Notes: generated from the sequence alone by a model not told the origin. Positions 26,301-34,504 are shown, counted from the first letter of the stretch. The stretch is 64,000 nt of DNA from Halichondria panicea (GCF_963675165.1 NC_087389.1:3966830-4030829), one strand, 5' to 3'. Made by a program: numbers and translations.

Positions 26301-29300
26301 TGCTAAACCTTTTCTTGACAACTTGCTCACTGACAAATGCATCATTTCCTGGTGGGCGTATTCTCGAGGCAAATTAGCCTATGTAGGAACTTTCACTCAA
26401 AAGAGGGGAGGACGTAATTTCGGACGTGGGCGTAATCTCGGTAGAGTACGGTAGTATACTGAATAGTAGTTGAATAGTATACTGAATAGTCCGTATACTC
26501 TACTTCAGAACTGAAGAGCGTCACTACCATGAAAGTATAGACCTGAAGGGTCTGAGAGCGGCCCTACTTTGGACCGGCCATCTCCAATTAAGATGGCAGC
26601 TAAAATCAAGTACAAATGTTAATCCCTGTACAATACACTCATACACACCTTTACTACCATCATCAGACATTACACAAGCTTGGCAGCAATGGAGCGCAGG
26701 TTAAAGCAGTTTACAAAAATACGGAATTTTGTAGAACCCTTCTTCACCACCAGGCCACCCATGAAGATCCCAAAGGAACAGTTTGAGTGCAGAACTACAC
26801 AAGGAACTTCTAAACAAAATCCAAGAAAGATTCCACTGCAATAAAAATAACACCTGTACATGCCTTAAACTGTCCATATTAGTGAGTAAGGTCGATCGTT
26901 ATACGTTCTTATTTACTGGAACAGCAGATTTGAAGAAGCCGAATAAATTGCCCGAACACTATAGCAATTGTACTAGCTATTAAGCTATGGTTCAAACCGC
27001 TTGCTGCATGTGCTTTGCTGTAAAATAATGAAAGCACCACAGGTGCTGATGCCTCGGTGGAGATGCCAAAGCTACATAACATAAAGCTACTAAAAGCTTT
27101 TATACACTCATATGACGAACATTTTTGCATGCAAACTCAAAGAGATGCTTGTTGTTAAAAATGATTGTTGTTAAAAACGATCGATGCCAAAATTTCAAGT
27201 CTAAAATTAATGGCTGCATCAGCAGAGCCTTGCAGCTCTCTTCTCACTCTTGCAGCTACCAATAGCTAGCGTTCTAGTGCAGAGCTAACTATTAAGTAGA
27301 GTATAGCAACACTCGGTAAACAAGTTTGGCTACGTGCTCTTCTGAAAAGGCTGCAATGGCATTCCAAGTAAGCAAAACTAGGCATAACTCAAGAACGAAG
27401 CTGCAAATCCACGAATTAAAATCCAAGTAAACATGACTCTTACTTGCACTTGATTCATCCTTGAGCAGCTGTAGCAGTCTACACACACACGCAGACACAC
27501 TACCGTATACCTCGCAAACACTGCGGGTGAAGTAATGGCTGCAGCATGAAACAGCTAAGTGCTGATTTTTCTCACTTATGCAGCTACAAATATAGCTATA
27601 GCGTTCTAGTGCAGTATAGAGTAGCAACACTTCATGGACAAGTTTTGCTATGCACAGTTCTGAAATGGCATTCCAAGTAAGCAAACCTAGCTATAACTCG
27701 AGAACAAAGCATTATTTTACAAATCCACAAATTGCAATCCAAACTATAAAGAGCCTATAGACACTCTTGCTTGCACTTCATTTATTATTGAGCAGCTGTA
27801 GTAGTCTACACAGACACAGACACAGACATAAATACGTATAATATACCTTGATGCGCATGCGCACCTTATAGGCATAATTATGCAAGTACTTGGGTTCAAT
27901 CAAATTAGTACTGCAGCGTCCACTTTATGAGAATAATGTCTGGAGATTAAAAGATATACATGTACCATAATATAAATTATTGGGTTTTGAATGCGAAGTT
28001 GTTGCATTTTGAGTGGGCAGATCAAAGGAAACACTGTGCCAATATCTGCCATATGGCACAGGTCAAGCCTTGAACTGTGCCACTATCTGGATACTCGCAT
28101 AGTCTGGCCTAAGTGACCTAAAGCCCACCGACCACCCAGTAACCTGAAACGGTCCCTTTTATAGTATAACACCGTTGTAGTTACTAGTGGTTTTCATTAA
28201 GTATATTCATGACTTCCTGTGTATTATTAAACGAGTCTGGGTGCATTCCACAGCCACCACAAGTAGTTGAAACTAGTTGTCCTATAAAAGGAGTGATGTG
28301 TACACGGAAAGGAATGCACAAGGAATGCAACAAATCAGTTGTTACACAGCTCACTCGTGCGCACATTGGATATATTGGCTCAGTAATGCCTTTGCCCTCG
28401 AGGGCCGCAGCCCTCGGGCCTAAGTCACTACTGAGCCAATATATCCCATGTGGCACTCGTGCATGTGTCACAACTATAACTTAATCATTTGCGAATGCCA
28501 CTGTGCATTTCTATGAACCGAGTGAAATTGTATGCGCATAAATAATATATGCTCATATGGACTTTTTGGTGTCTTTCATTTACGGTCTATATGCGAAAAC
28601 GTACAATTGAAATAACCTCACATTCGAAATCAGGTACCGTAGTCTACCGAGGTTACGCCCATGTCCGAAATTACGCCCACCCCCACATCCCTACCCTCAC
28701 GTTTGAGTGAAAGTTCCTGCACAGGCTCATTTGCCTCGAGAATACGCCCACCAGGAAGTGATGTACATGTATTTGTTAGTGGCAGTTGTCAAGAAATGGT
28801 TTAGCAGTTTCTTGTGTACGCTGCATGGTTAGCTCTGAATATAGTTATAGATATACTAGATATACCTAGATCCAATAATTACTCCTATTTACAAGTATAG
28901 ACAATCTTCAACCTTCTGATGAGGAATCTTGACTTGCACACTTTTTTATACCTAGCTACTTTACTCATGCATTACCATTGTTGAATATTGTATTTCAAGA
29001 GCTAGCAGGCCTCAGACGCAGACAGAAAATACGAGTGGACGTCAGTTCGAGGCAAACACCTGGGTGGGCTTAATTTCAGGCAAAATAACTGTTTTCGAAA
29101 TTAAACCCATCCCACCTGTAGCTGCTTTGTATGTATGTCAGTAGAGTATGATATACGGTAAACATGTGTATACGGTAGCCTGTCGATAGTTGGTAAGGAG
29201 TGATGTAATTAATGAGTGATTGACTCACCACATCAAATTTGTCCCAAGCTTTAAAATCATGGGATTTTATACGCGGTGGTTTCCGTGCTTCAATTTTCAC

Positions 29301-30155
29301 TTGCTTAGACTTCTTCTTCTTTGTTGCCTTTGTTCTTGAGACACCTCGGACAGGGGGCAACTTCTGTGGGAACACAAACACAAGGTTAATCGATCAAACA
29401 TTATAATTATATACATGTATGCAAATATCTTCACAGTCAACTACCCGCTCTACAGTACAGTAGCTCCTACTTTCTGTAGGACAGAGGTCAGTTTGACATG
29501 ACAGAGCTACGAACTTTATGTGAGGTCACCCCTTTTAGGCGCGCAGTAGCTAAAAGTGCAGCATCAGGACACAACAAGCAGTAAAATTTACTACAAAAAA
29601 CATAAGCTCACGTGATGATTCATTTATAGCGACCTTTTGACCCTGTCCAATCTCCTCTGAGTCATACCATAGATAGTCACCAGAGGTGTAGCCCGCGGTT
29701 TTACTCGAGGCTTAGCTAATTAGTTACACAGCCTCCACAAGCACTCAACGTAAAAGCACTACGTACTTCTCTTCCGTTTTCAACCCTTCTCCCTCAATTA
29801 TCTAGACTCATACGGAGCTAGCTCTGTGTATTAAACTTCTAACGAAAGTACACTGATTTTACAACTTACTGCCGCATTTATATATTAAAATTATGGCCAG
29901 GTGACGGTTTTGCTAGATCACATGTTTGGGGTGCATTCTATAGCGCTTAGAGGAATACTATTAGCTTATGTATCAGCTCACTAATAAATACAAATGCAGT
30001 CGGACCTCTTTGAGGATGGATTTTTGGTTGGACAGAGAAGCATCAGTCGTCTTGACGTCTGTCTCCCACGCTTTCAGGCCCTTGAGATAGTCCTGCAAGT
30101 CACTTGCATTGTTCCTGATTTGCATCTGCATTAGAGCAGCCTTTTCAGCATCCAT
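6675..30155 (-). CDS. RPAP3: RNA polymerase II-associated protein 3-like (R2TP subunit), 9 exons
   Basis: Coding exons in order: 30155-30006, 29363-29229, 15652-15539, 14303-14176, 13950-13758, 8756-8700, 8451-7924, 7197-7005, 6769-6675. All junctions keep phase and give 530 aa. The N-terminus (ASDLQDYLKGLKAWE) and the KLPPVRG...FKAWDKFDV block are typical of RPAP3. Residues about 134-240 form one three-repeat TPR domain (GNDLFKEGRYELAIECYS, AYLRRGTARLKLGRIEEA). A basic PPHLRSK-KPL segment, a long Ser/Thr/Pro-rich linker and the C-terminal RPAP3/Monad domain (YFKSIPVSKYPALLQQSL) follow. In the known family RPAP3 links HSP90 to RUVBL1/2 through PIH1D1 in R2TP. Vertebrate RPAP3 is about 665 aa with two TPR domains; only one is visible here. 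Introns 2 and 5 hold four glycosyltransferase genes on the same strand. The exon 1 donor (GTCCGA) is the weakest site. Confidence 0.93.
7386..7657. repeat. Two adjacent hairpin repeats in an RPAP3 intron
   Basis: Arm one: 7386-7450 pairs imperfectly with 7470-7516; the core TTGAGCGTTCCTTACAT is exactly inverted. Arm two: 7528-7571 pairs with 7615-7657 over about 43 bp (TGTAGAATTGTACTTGTCC...), with a G-run in the loop. They are probably two small inverted-repeat elements. Confidence 0.75.
8925..9603. repeat. Dispersed ~0.7-kb repeat, subfamily A, copy 1
   Basis: It begins CAAGCTGCGCTGTGCTAATG and ends TACCGTATCCCTCGTGCGGC...CGAGGCATAA. Internally it carries an ACCAGGAC-TCAAGAAAG motif, a GCTAGCGCTTTA-TGCAAGGCTAACTC motif and an AC-rich run. 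Copies lie at 14740-15400 and 19423-20372, with pieces elsewhere. There is no coding capacity, so it is a non-autonomous element. Confidence 0.75.
9755..10640. repeat. Duplicated intron block X, copy at 12347-13500
   Basis: Bases 9755-10035 match 12351-12635 and 10185-10640 match 13005-13500 with small indels. Block X at 12.3-13.5 kb adjoins RPAP3 exon 5, while this copy adjoins the 3' flank of a galactosyltransferase. It is therefore the remnant of a duplicated unit whose RPAP3 exons were lost. Confidence 0.8.
10883..11839 (-). CDS. B3GALT6-like GT31 beta-1,3-galactosyltransferase, copy A
   Basis: An intact intronless ORF of 318 aa. It is a type II Golgi enzyme: a short cytoplasmic tail, then a signal anchor at about residues 22-39 (VLLLALTIYTATVWYLA). 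GT31 motifs are RRDVIRKTWVGSY, FVIGT, a DxD-type metal/donor site in VLKLDDDSFPKLDRIELEL, LYWG, KYLPYAL and EDVSVGAWISPFD. The motif spacing best resembles B3GALT6, which adds the second galactose of the glycosaminoglycan linker; acceptor specificity is inference. It lies wholly inside RPAP3 intron 5, same strand. One oddity is YALGLGYV where paralogues have YALGGGYV, so activity may differ. An internal Met at residue 9 is an alternative start. The 5' and 3' flanks are near-identical to copy B. Confidence 0.93.
   Translation of the reverse strand: MGLAPTYKMSLVSQYVGCKKCTVLLLALTIYTATVWYLAKLSQCEPLDHNEWSQPADTTAVSNDLPETAYIPNNVLLVIVISKPENRARRDVIRKTWVGSYVEHKKKFAVKFVIGTLDLNANKTELLISENKTFGDVLLLTDHLDSYKNLTRKVLHTFIWVDKNTNYSFVLKLDDDSFPKLDRIELELKKRTSHRPLYWGLVQSRKPNKKGKWAETHWKLCDKYLPYALGLGYVLSKDLIHRIAINADGLTLYNNEDVSVGAWISPFDLERKNDERFRTKVDTNWDHKQCKDYLLVHHLSIEDTEKTHKIMKSKGVLC
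12024..12330. mobile_element. 307-bp Mutator-type MITE with 9-bp target duplication
   Basis: The terminal repeats of about 55 bp start TAGACTGGCGGC and include TGGCAAACTGCCTATCAGTC on both sides in inverted orientation. The direct repeat ATCTTAGAC flanks it at 12015-12023 and 12331-12339. The paralogous flank of copy B has the uninterrupted site near 17445-17455 (TATCTTAGAT). It inserted upstream of copy A after the duplication. Confidence 0.9.
12347..13500. repeat. Duplicated intron block X, copy next to RPAP3 exon 5
   Basis: Counterpart of 9755-10640. It contains the same GATTTGTTTGCGATGTCACTG start and the TTTCCCCCGTGTAAAGTTC and CATGCAGGACTTTCCCC motifs. A third, poorer match lies at 2440-2600. 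No gene is visible in it. Confidence 0.8.
14740..15400. repeat. Dispersed ~0.7-kb repeat, subfamily A, copy 2
   Basis: Same internal order as the copy at 8925-9603, from the GTTGCAAGCTGCGCTGTGCTAA start to an ACACACGCAC run and CAGCTTTACCGTATCCG. It lies in RPAP3 intron 3. Its right end lacks the CGAGGCATAA terminus. Confidence 0.7.
15942..16147. mobile_element. 206-bp TA-flanked MITE with empty paralogous site
   Basis: The ends CCGTATAGC...GCTATACGG lie within inverted repeats of about 50 bp (GGTAATTTTCG and AAAATATTCGTGGTT on both arms). TA is duplicated at 15940-15941 and 16148-16149. The paralogous 3' flank of copy A reads CATCTATAACATTATG at 10721-10736 without the insert. It is a Tc1/mariner-type MITE. 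A diverged, partly similar element is at about 57963-58070. Confidence 0.88.
16294..17262 (-). CDS. B3GALT6-like GT31 beta-1,3-galactosyltransferase, copy B
   Basis: An intact intronless ORF of 322 aa, nearly identical to copy A except for a few residues in the stem (SSFKTQREPLDHNQ). It has the signal anchor at about residues 22-40, RRDVIRKTWMGSY, the DxD site in KLDDDSFPKLD, the invariant YALGGGYVLS and NEDVSVGAWISPFD. It lies in RPAP3 intron 2, about 640 bp before exon 3, on the same strand. The 3' flank (16148-16290) and 5' flank (17263-17452) are shared with copy A, defining the duplicated unit. A TATAAG-like stretch lies about 35 bp upstream of the ATG. Confidence 0.94.
   Translation of the reverse strand: MGLAPTYKMSLVSQYAGCKKCTVLLLALTIYTATVWYLAKSSFKTQREPLDHNQWSQPTDATAVSNDLPETANILNNVLLVMVISTPENRARRDVIRKTWMGSYVEHKKKFAVKFVIGTLDLKANKTELLISENNTFGDVLLLTDHIDSYKNLTKKVLHTFIWVDKNTNYSFVLKLDDDSFPKLDRIELELKKRTSHRPLYWGLVESQGKPRKEGKWAETHWKLCDKYLPYALGGGYVLSKDLIHRIAINADGLTLYNNEDVSVGAWISPFDLERKNDERFRTKVDKNWRHKQCKDYLLVHHLSIEDTEKTHKLMKSKGVLC
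17492..17588. mobile_element. 97-bp mini-MITE with 9-bp target duplication
   Basis: It begins TAGCCTCGGTCCCAGGCCGA and ends in TCGGCCTGGGATCGAGGCTA. The direct repeat CTGCCAGTA flanks it at 17483-17491 and 17589-17597. Same family as 44300-44346. Confidence 0.88.
18059..18093. repeat. Perfect 17-bp palindrome, 1-bp centre
   Basis: CATAGATTGAAGAGTTA is followed by G and its exact reverse complement. It is a potential cruciform or transcript hairpin inside RPAP3 intron 2. Confidence 0.8.
18610..19126. repeat. Dispersed ~0.5-kb repeat, subfamily B, copy 1
   Basis: It contains the GCACCGCAGGTGCTGATGCC motif, the CAGAGCCTTGCAGCTCTTCT motif, GCGTTCTAGTGCAGAGCTAAC and the ACCGTATACCTCGCTTGCG...CGAGGCATAA end. 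Copies are at 20480-20851, 27025-27510 and 27530-27876. It shares its terminus with subfamily A. Confidence 0.72.
19423..20372. repeat. Dispersed repeat, subfamily A, copy 3 (enlarged)
   Basis: Same start and terminus as copies 1 and 2, but the ACCAGGAC-TCAAG section is present about three times (near 19580, 19750 and 19870). An AC microsatellite lies at about 20283-20330. Confidence 0.72.
20480..20851. repeat. Dispersed repeat, subfamily B, copy 2
   Basis: It runs from GGCTGCATCAGCAGAGCCTTG to ACCGTATACCTCGCTTGCGC...CGAGGCATAATG. It lies just downstream of galactosyltransferase copy C. Confidence 0.7.
20978..21907 (-). CDS. B3GALT6-like GT31 beta-1,3-galactosyltransferase, copy C
   Basis: An intact intronless ORF of 309 aa. 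It has a short tail and then a signal anchor at about residues 11-29 (IAVLLLALTIYTAAVWYLA). The N-terminal eight residues differ from copies A and B, so the 5' end was replaced. It carries RRDVIRKTWVGSY, KLDDDSFPKLD, YALGGGYVLS and NEDVSVGAWISPFD. The last 50 residues diverge (HDKRFRSSAQKRWHHDQCK). It lies in RPAP3 intron 2, same strand, and its upstream flank is not shared with copies A and B. Confidence 0.94.
   Translation of the reverse strand: MLVYFRMYRTIAVLLLALTIYTAAVWYLAKLSFETQREQLDHKQWSQPTDATAVSNDLPEIANIPNNVLLVIVMSTPENRARRDVIRKTWVGSYVKHEKKFAVKFVIGTLDLNTESLISENKTFGDLLLLTDHLDSYNNLTRKVLHTFVWVDENTDYSFVLKLDDDSFPKLDRIELELKKRTSHRPLYWGLVESQGKPSKEGKWAETHWKLCDKYLPYALGGGYVLSKDLIHRIAINADGLTLYNNEDVSVGAWISPFDLEIKHDKRFRSSAQKRWHHDQCKIYLLVHHLSNEDAKKTHEIMKSKGVLC
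21910..24540. other. RPAP3 intron 2 segment between galactosyltransferases C and D
   Basis: No gene recognised. Bases 22550-22800 resemble 59035-59230 (the GTGCAAGTTCAAGCTT and ACAAACAAACAAACCAG motifs). Bases 23335-23590 resemble 29465-29660 (AGAGGTCAGTTTGACAT and GAGGTCACCCC). Both are dispersed repeats. Confidence 0.6.
24546..25550 (-). CDS. B3GALT6-like GT31 beta-1,3-galactosyltransferase, copy D (divergent)
   Basis: An intact intronless ORF of 334 aa and the most divergent of the four. It is a type II protein with a basic tail (MFRRLKK) and a signal anchor at about residues 17-37 (VYVTLLLLLVSIVFVLYLSTL). The stem has extra Cys residues (SCLEPRAHC, SGCQV). GT31 motifs present are KRDIIRKTWVESYV, FVIGT, ILKTDDDSFPKLDLIEFEL, LYWG, YALGGGYVISKDLVHRI and NEDVSVGAWISPF. 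An alternative start is the Met at MFRRLKK (residue 10). It lies in RPAP3 intron 2, same strand; it is probably the older paralogue, with A-C as recent duplicates. Confidence 0.93.
   Translation of the reverse strand: MNADTCIFSMFRRLKKIVYVTLLLLLVSIVFVLYLSTLLTSSRSNNVLTSCLEPRAHCGTLISVNNSDRSGCQVMPVSSISLSNYEENLLLVLIISTPNNAAKRDIIRKTWVESYVVHGKRFPVKFVIGTQNLEAKEKKQLMLEREAFEDLLFLTDHSESYQNLTRKTLRTFMWIDQYFNYSYILKTDDDSFPKLDLIEFELRARTTKRPLYWGKIASRSHPKTSGQWAETQWDLSDTYLPYALGGGYVISKDLVHRIAMNADGFVLYNNEDVSVGAWISPFHFERQHDERFCTKSESCFKHKECKDYILIHHQSIDDTKNSHHLMRTKCVLCE
26080..26460. repeat. Dispersed repeat, inverted relative to 28640-28890 and 1-75
   Basis: Homologous to the family described at 1-560. The 93-aa open frame inside it (26096-26377) has no recognisable motif and is also part of the repeat. 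It is not called as a gene. Confidence 0.65.
27025..27876. repeat. Two tandem copies of dispersed repeat subfamily B
   Basis: Bases 27025-27510 and 27530-27876 each run from the CAGGTGCTGATGCC or AATGGCTGCAG section to an ACAC-rich end. The first stops at ACCGTATACCTCGC. The second ends with a diverged ATATACCTTGATGCGC...AGGCATAA. Confidence 0.65.
28339..28474. repeat. 136-bp inverted-repeat element
   Basis: Arms share GGATATATTGGCTCAGTA at 28367-28384 with its inverse at 28432-28449, plus imperfect outer pairing. The centre is a CCCTCGAGGGC...GCCCTCGGGC palindromic block. Open frames on both strands arise from the symmetry. No clear target duplication. Confidence 0.65.
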
Positions 30156-30860
30156 ATCTGTTGGCTTTAGCTTTAATAGTAGGCCTACTGACTATATCTA
30201 GTATCTACAGAGCTAGAGCTAGAGATGAGACCAGCCATATGGTTGGTTGGTGGTGATCGCCACAGATTTAGGCATTCTTAAATAATTATTTGTGTTTTTA
30301 ATGACCTTTACCTAATTTCATTCCAACTCTTTTTTTTGTTTAGTGTGAACATTGAATCCTCTCTCAAGTTGTTGATGAGAAGGGTACAATTTTATTATTT
30401 TTGTGTGCTTGTGTTTGATGAAAACAATTGTTGCGCTATTGCGTTTAATAGTAATGTGGTAATGACATTAGATCTAGTACGATGTGCCGATGACCAACTG
30501 TGTTTACAGAATACTTCCACAAATTAGAGTTGGTTGACAAAACATTGGTGAAGGCCCACTATTGAAACATACAATTGTTGAGACTGCTTAGTGTATCAAA
30601 TAACCCATCAAAAAGCTGCAGAGCATGTGCAGTATAACTTGTCTCAACAGCAGTTCTGCAGCATGTGGGATGCCCAGCAGTGTATGCGATTTAATGAAGG
30701 CATTAATAACTAGAAGCTATCCCATGTCTTGCTGAAATATAAATAAGCCTGATATAGAGAGTATCAACTTACAATTATTTTATAACAAAACAACATGGTG
30801 GTACACAAGTAAAAACTGAGTTGAGTGAGTCTGTTTTTCCTTTAACATAAATTTACTGCA
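30156..30860. other. Intergenic gap between RPAP3 start and kinase stop
   Basis: The two minus-strand genes are 705 bp apart. This stretch must hold the RPAP3 promoter and the kinase 3' end. No repeat or motif stands out. Confidence 0.5.
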
Positions 30861-33800
30861 TTAGTTATCCTGTTCTGGCTGTAGGTACTTCTTCTGCAGG
30901 TCCATGTGCATACAGCGACCTTTCTCCAGTGCTTCTCCCAGTGTTCGAGTCTCCTCACTGTAGATGGTGGTCTCGTTGCCCTGCCATTTCAGAAACACAT
31001 AGTCCGGCCTTTGCAGCGTTGTGCAAATGTCGAGAGCTGTTGGTCTGGAATCTGGATCAGGATGCCTGCAGCAGAGACATAACAATCATAACATTGTCAC
31101 ATGTGTAGTGATTATAATGTTCAAATAAAGTCAATAGATCTAACAGTTGCCGAAGCAAATGCACATAATTATATAATACATGTATAGCTGTCCTCAAGGT
31201 CTGCTCCAGGAAAACTCACCAGCAATTGATCATGAACTCGTAGATGGGTTTGGGGCAACCAGGTGGTGGAGGAAGTCTGTAGCCACTCGATATCGCTTTT
31301 ATGGTCTGCAATCAAGCATAAGTCTTGTTGAAATATTATACATGGCTCGTAACTATATAGTGATAGACATTACCTCTAAATTTGTGAGGTGAATGAACGG
31401 TTTCTGTCCCATCGACCATATTTCATACAGCACACAGCCATAGCTCCAGACGTCACTGGCACATGAGTACTTGCGATAGTTAATAGCCTCAGGGGCAGTC
31501 CATTTTACAGGGACCTTGCCTCCTTGAGACTTATAGTAATTTTCTTTATTGAGGTCACGAGACAATCCAAAGTCAGCAATCTGCATGAATATTATTGTAT
31601 CACAATACTATAATAATATCTCGACGCAATTGTACATTGATAGTTGGGAAAGATTTTCATGTGTAGATGGAGAATAATGTGCATTAACAGTTGTACCAGT
31701 AAACAAACACACACCTTGCAAGTACCATCTTCCGCAACCAACACATTCCTAGCTGCTAGGTCCCTGTGAACGTAGGCTTTGAATGAGAGGTAACCCAGCC
31801 CGTACACAATCTGCCTGCTGAAACTCATGAGCAGTTGCTTCTGTTCACACGGAGACAGCTCAGTATAGGAGGGACTGCATGTAACAGTGAGGTTATTATA
31901 GTTGAAGTTACAGATGTCAGAATTCTATAATTATACATCAGCTATATAAATTCTGCTGTAGTGAGTGTGAGGTATTTCCTATAACCTATAGATTACACAG
32001 TGGTGTGCTAACAATAGCTTTTAATCATACGATTGTTTGAGAGATGCCAGGTGCTTCAGAAGATCCCCATTTTGCATTAGATCCACGACAAGCTTCAACT
32101 ATAGTAGGAAAAAATCACCTAATAGTGAGGAACTTACTATATATAAATATCACTTTCACTTACAGCATCCCCATCCATAATAAATGCTCGTATCCGCAGA
32201 ATGTTGGCCTGATTAAACTGGCCCATAATGGCAGCCTCCTGTAGGAATTTGACTTTGTCTTCCTCAGTAGCCCCATCTGTCATAGACTTCACAGCTACCT
32301 CACTAGAGACTTCAGTCCCGTCCTCTTTGTGAACCCACACCCCTTTGTGTACAGTGCCAAATTGTCCACTTCCCAACACTTCTTGGAGTCTGTATATGTG
32401 GGAATGTACATGCATGGAAGGTGTGGAGTGACATTCAATGTAGTGTGTTTGTGTGGAGGCGGTATGTGCCCAGGATAGGGAAAACAATTTCCTTCCACAG
32501 GGCCAAAACAGTTCATTTACAACGTTGTACACTATCAACTTTCTTTGTAAACTATGAAGGAAACTATTGTAGATGAACTAAAATTCAACAACATTGTAAA
32601 CTATGATGTACACTCGCAAGTACAAACATAGTTTACAAGCTGTAAACTACCACTTCTGGCCCTGTGTTCATCTAACAGTTTACACATGCAGGTGTGTGTG
32701 TGTGTGTATGTGTGTGTGTGTGTGTGTGTGCTGCATGTGTGTGTGTGTGCACTCCATTTTGGGGTATCTGTGTACATACTAAAAGTGATTGCGTGCCAAT
32801 AAATAGGATGTGCCTATTTTATAATTATGAGTTTCTGTGGCCCTTTTCAATGGCCACCCCTGAAAAAACAATGAAGGTAAGGCACATAAGCAACAAAAGC
32901 TCAGTCATGCAGGCAGCAAAACGGCCAAAATTAGTAACTGCATATTCGCCAATGGTGCATGCATGCATGTCCGCAACAAATACAGATTCTAGTATATGGT
33001 GTGCATGCATGGTCATTGACCTGTTTACTTACTCCACATCACTTGCAGGGATGCAAGGAACACTGAGCTCAGAAATCTGACAAACAAGCTCCTCCTCTTG
33101 TGTGGATGGCTCAAAGAAAGGTTGATCATACTCGTGTTCATAATCAGGTACCACGCTACCAGTGTTGATATCTGTGTGTGAGGGAACGGAGTGCTAACCT
33201 GTATAGTTGAAAATTGTACTACAGTAACTATACTGTGCAGGCTCATTATGTTATTGTCAGTGGCAGAAAACATCCATATAAATGCTGAGCATGAATCTTT
33301 AATTTTATGACCACTAATTATCGTCTGAGAGGTGATAACAGGGGACAAATTGGTACTAAACACTGTTTTCAAATTATGATGCACTTGTATGGCTATATGT
33401 ATGCACTTACACTCCAATATGAAGTAGGCATGGTTGTCAACTGGCTTTGATACGACCGTTTTCGGGCCTCCCAATACACTGTATCCATTATCCACCTCCT
33501 TTTTAGTCAATGGTCCCTGAGACAATGGTCCCTGATCATGAGACGTTATCATCTCATAGCCATTGTCAGTGTTTTCAACCGGTGATACGGTGCCTAAATC
33601 AGCACTGGGTTGCTGTGAAACGAAATGTCCGTAATTAAAACTGTATGGAACTAAAGCAATAGATTCGCAATTTCTGTACTTGTAGCTGATCGTATATATC
33701 TCATAAGTGTTGGCTGCTATTTTGCTATACAAAATGCCATATAGTCCAAGTAAAATGGTTCAGTCAATAACATTTTATGCACCATAATTACCTCTGACAA

Positions 33801-34251
33801 GACATTGGACGCACTGACAACTGTTTCAGTTTCTGTCTCTTCATTTCCGACCACTTTCACGGCTTCAATGTTGGGTTTCATCACCCTGCGTTTGCGTCTC
33901 CAATAGCAACAACAGGCAATGATTCCCAGCACTGCCACTGTAATAAATACTACAGCAACTATCGTGCAGATTATAGCTGGGAGGACGACGTCTGGACTTT
34001 CATCTCCAGTAGCTGCATGCAATCAATGTGGAGCTCAGACATTTACAATGGATATCTACATGCTTTAAAATGGCTCATTGAACAATAATAATCATCTGTA
34101 TCTATTACATGCAAGCAATACTTAACATCATGGCAAGGGTATATGCCTTCTACATCTATAAATGCTTACATGTCTCAGATGTCTGTGCTTTTGATAGTGG
34201 TGTAGTCACAAGGATCAACACTACAACTTGAATAAGTTCCTCCATGTCCAT
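30861..34251 (-). CDS. Receptor tyrosine kinase with almost no ectodomain, 10 exons
   Basis: Coding exons: 34251-34170, 34012-33792, 33612-33411, 33171-33033, 32389-32164, 32098-32031, 31874-31715, 31580-31374, 31305-31220, 31065-30861. All phases agree and give 531 aa. There is a signal peptide at about residues 1-22 (MEELIQVVVLILVTTPLSKA), then only about 15 residues, then a transmembrane helix (VVLPAIICTIVAVVFITVAV) with a basic stop (YWRRKRR). The juxtamembrane region of about 190 aa has tyrosine motifs NGYEMI, NGYSVL, HAYFILE, EYINT and DYEHEY. The kinase domain has GSGQFG, VAVK, an alpha-C Glu (FLQEAAIM), HRDLAARN, DFG, PVKWTAPEA and SCASDVWSYG, so it should be active. The family phosphorylates protein tyrosines; ligand and substrates are unknown. 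The intron after exon 1 is only 157 bp, so no hidden ectodomain exon is likely. Confidence 0.92.
32691..32755. repeat. GT microsatellite
   Basis: An interrupted (TG)n run in a kinase intron. The long open frame of Cys-Val repeats over it is an artefact. Confidence 0.9.
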
Positions 34252-34451
34252 GATAATAATTTATAGCTCATGCAGTCACCACAGCTAGATATAATATCTA
34301 TTCTAAGTAATATCTCTAGAAGTCATTTATTTTATAGAATAGTGAGCAGGAAATAGACGCAGCTCAACTCAACTTGGCATTGCACACATTACACACACTG
34401 GCTAGATGACCACAACCTGACAAAATGCGTGGGAGGCTGCCACTTGGTCTG

Positions 34452-34453
34452 CC

Positions 34454-34504
<51 letters not shown>
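34452..34504. repeat. C-run followed by CT microsatellite
   Basis: A run of about 13 C followed by about 20 CT dinucleotides between the kinase gene and the piggyBac region. Confidence 0.9.

Noticed and set aside
26096-26377. 93-aa open frame with basic composition
   Set aside because: It is part of a dispersed repeat with copies at 1-75 and 28.7-28.9 kb; no domain and no splice support.
28184-28484. Two mirrored ~90-aa open frames
   Set aside because: They are produced by the palindromic 136-bp inverted-repeat element.
32694-33080. Cys-Val repeat open frame on the plus strand
   Set aside because: It is a GT microsatellite inside a kinase intron on the opposite strand.
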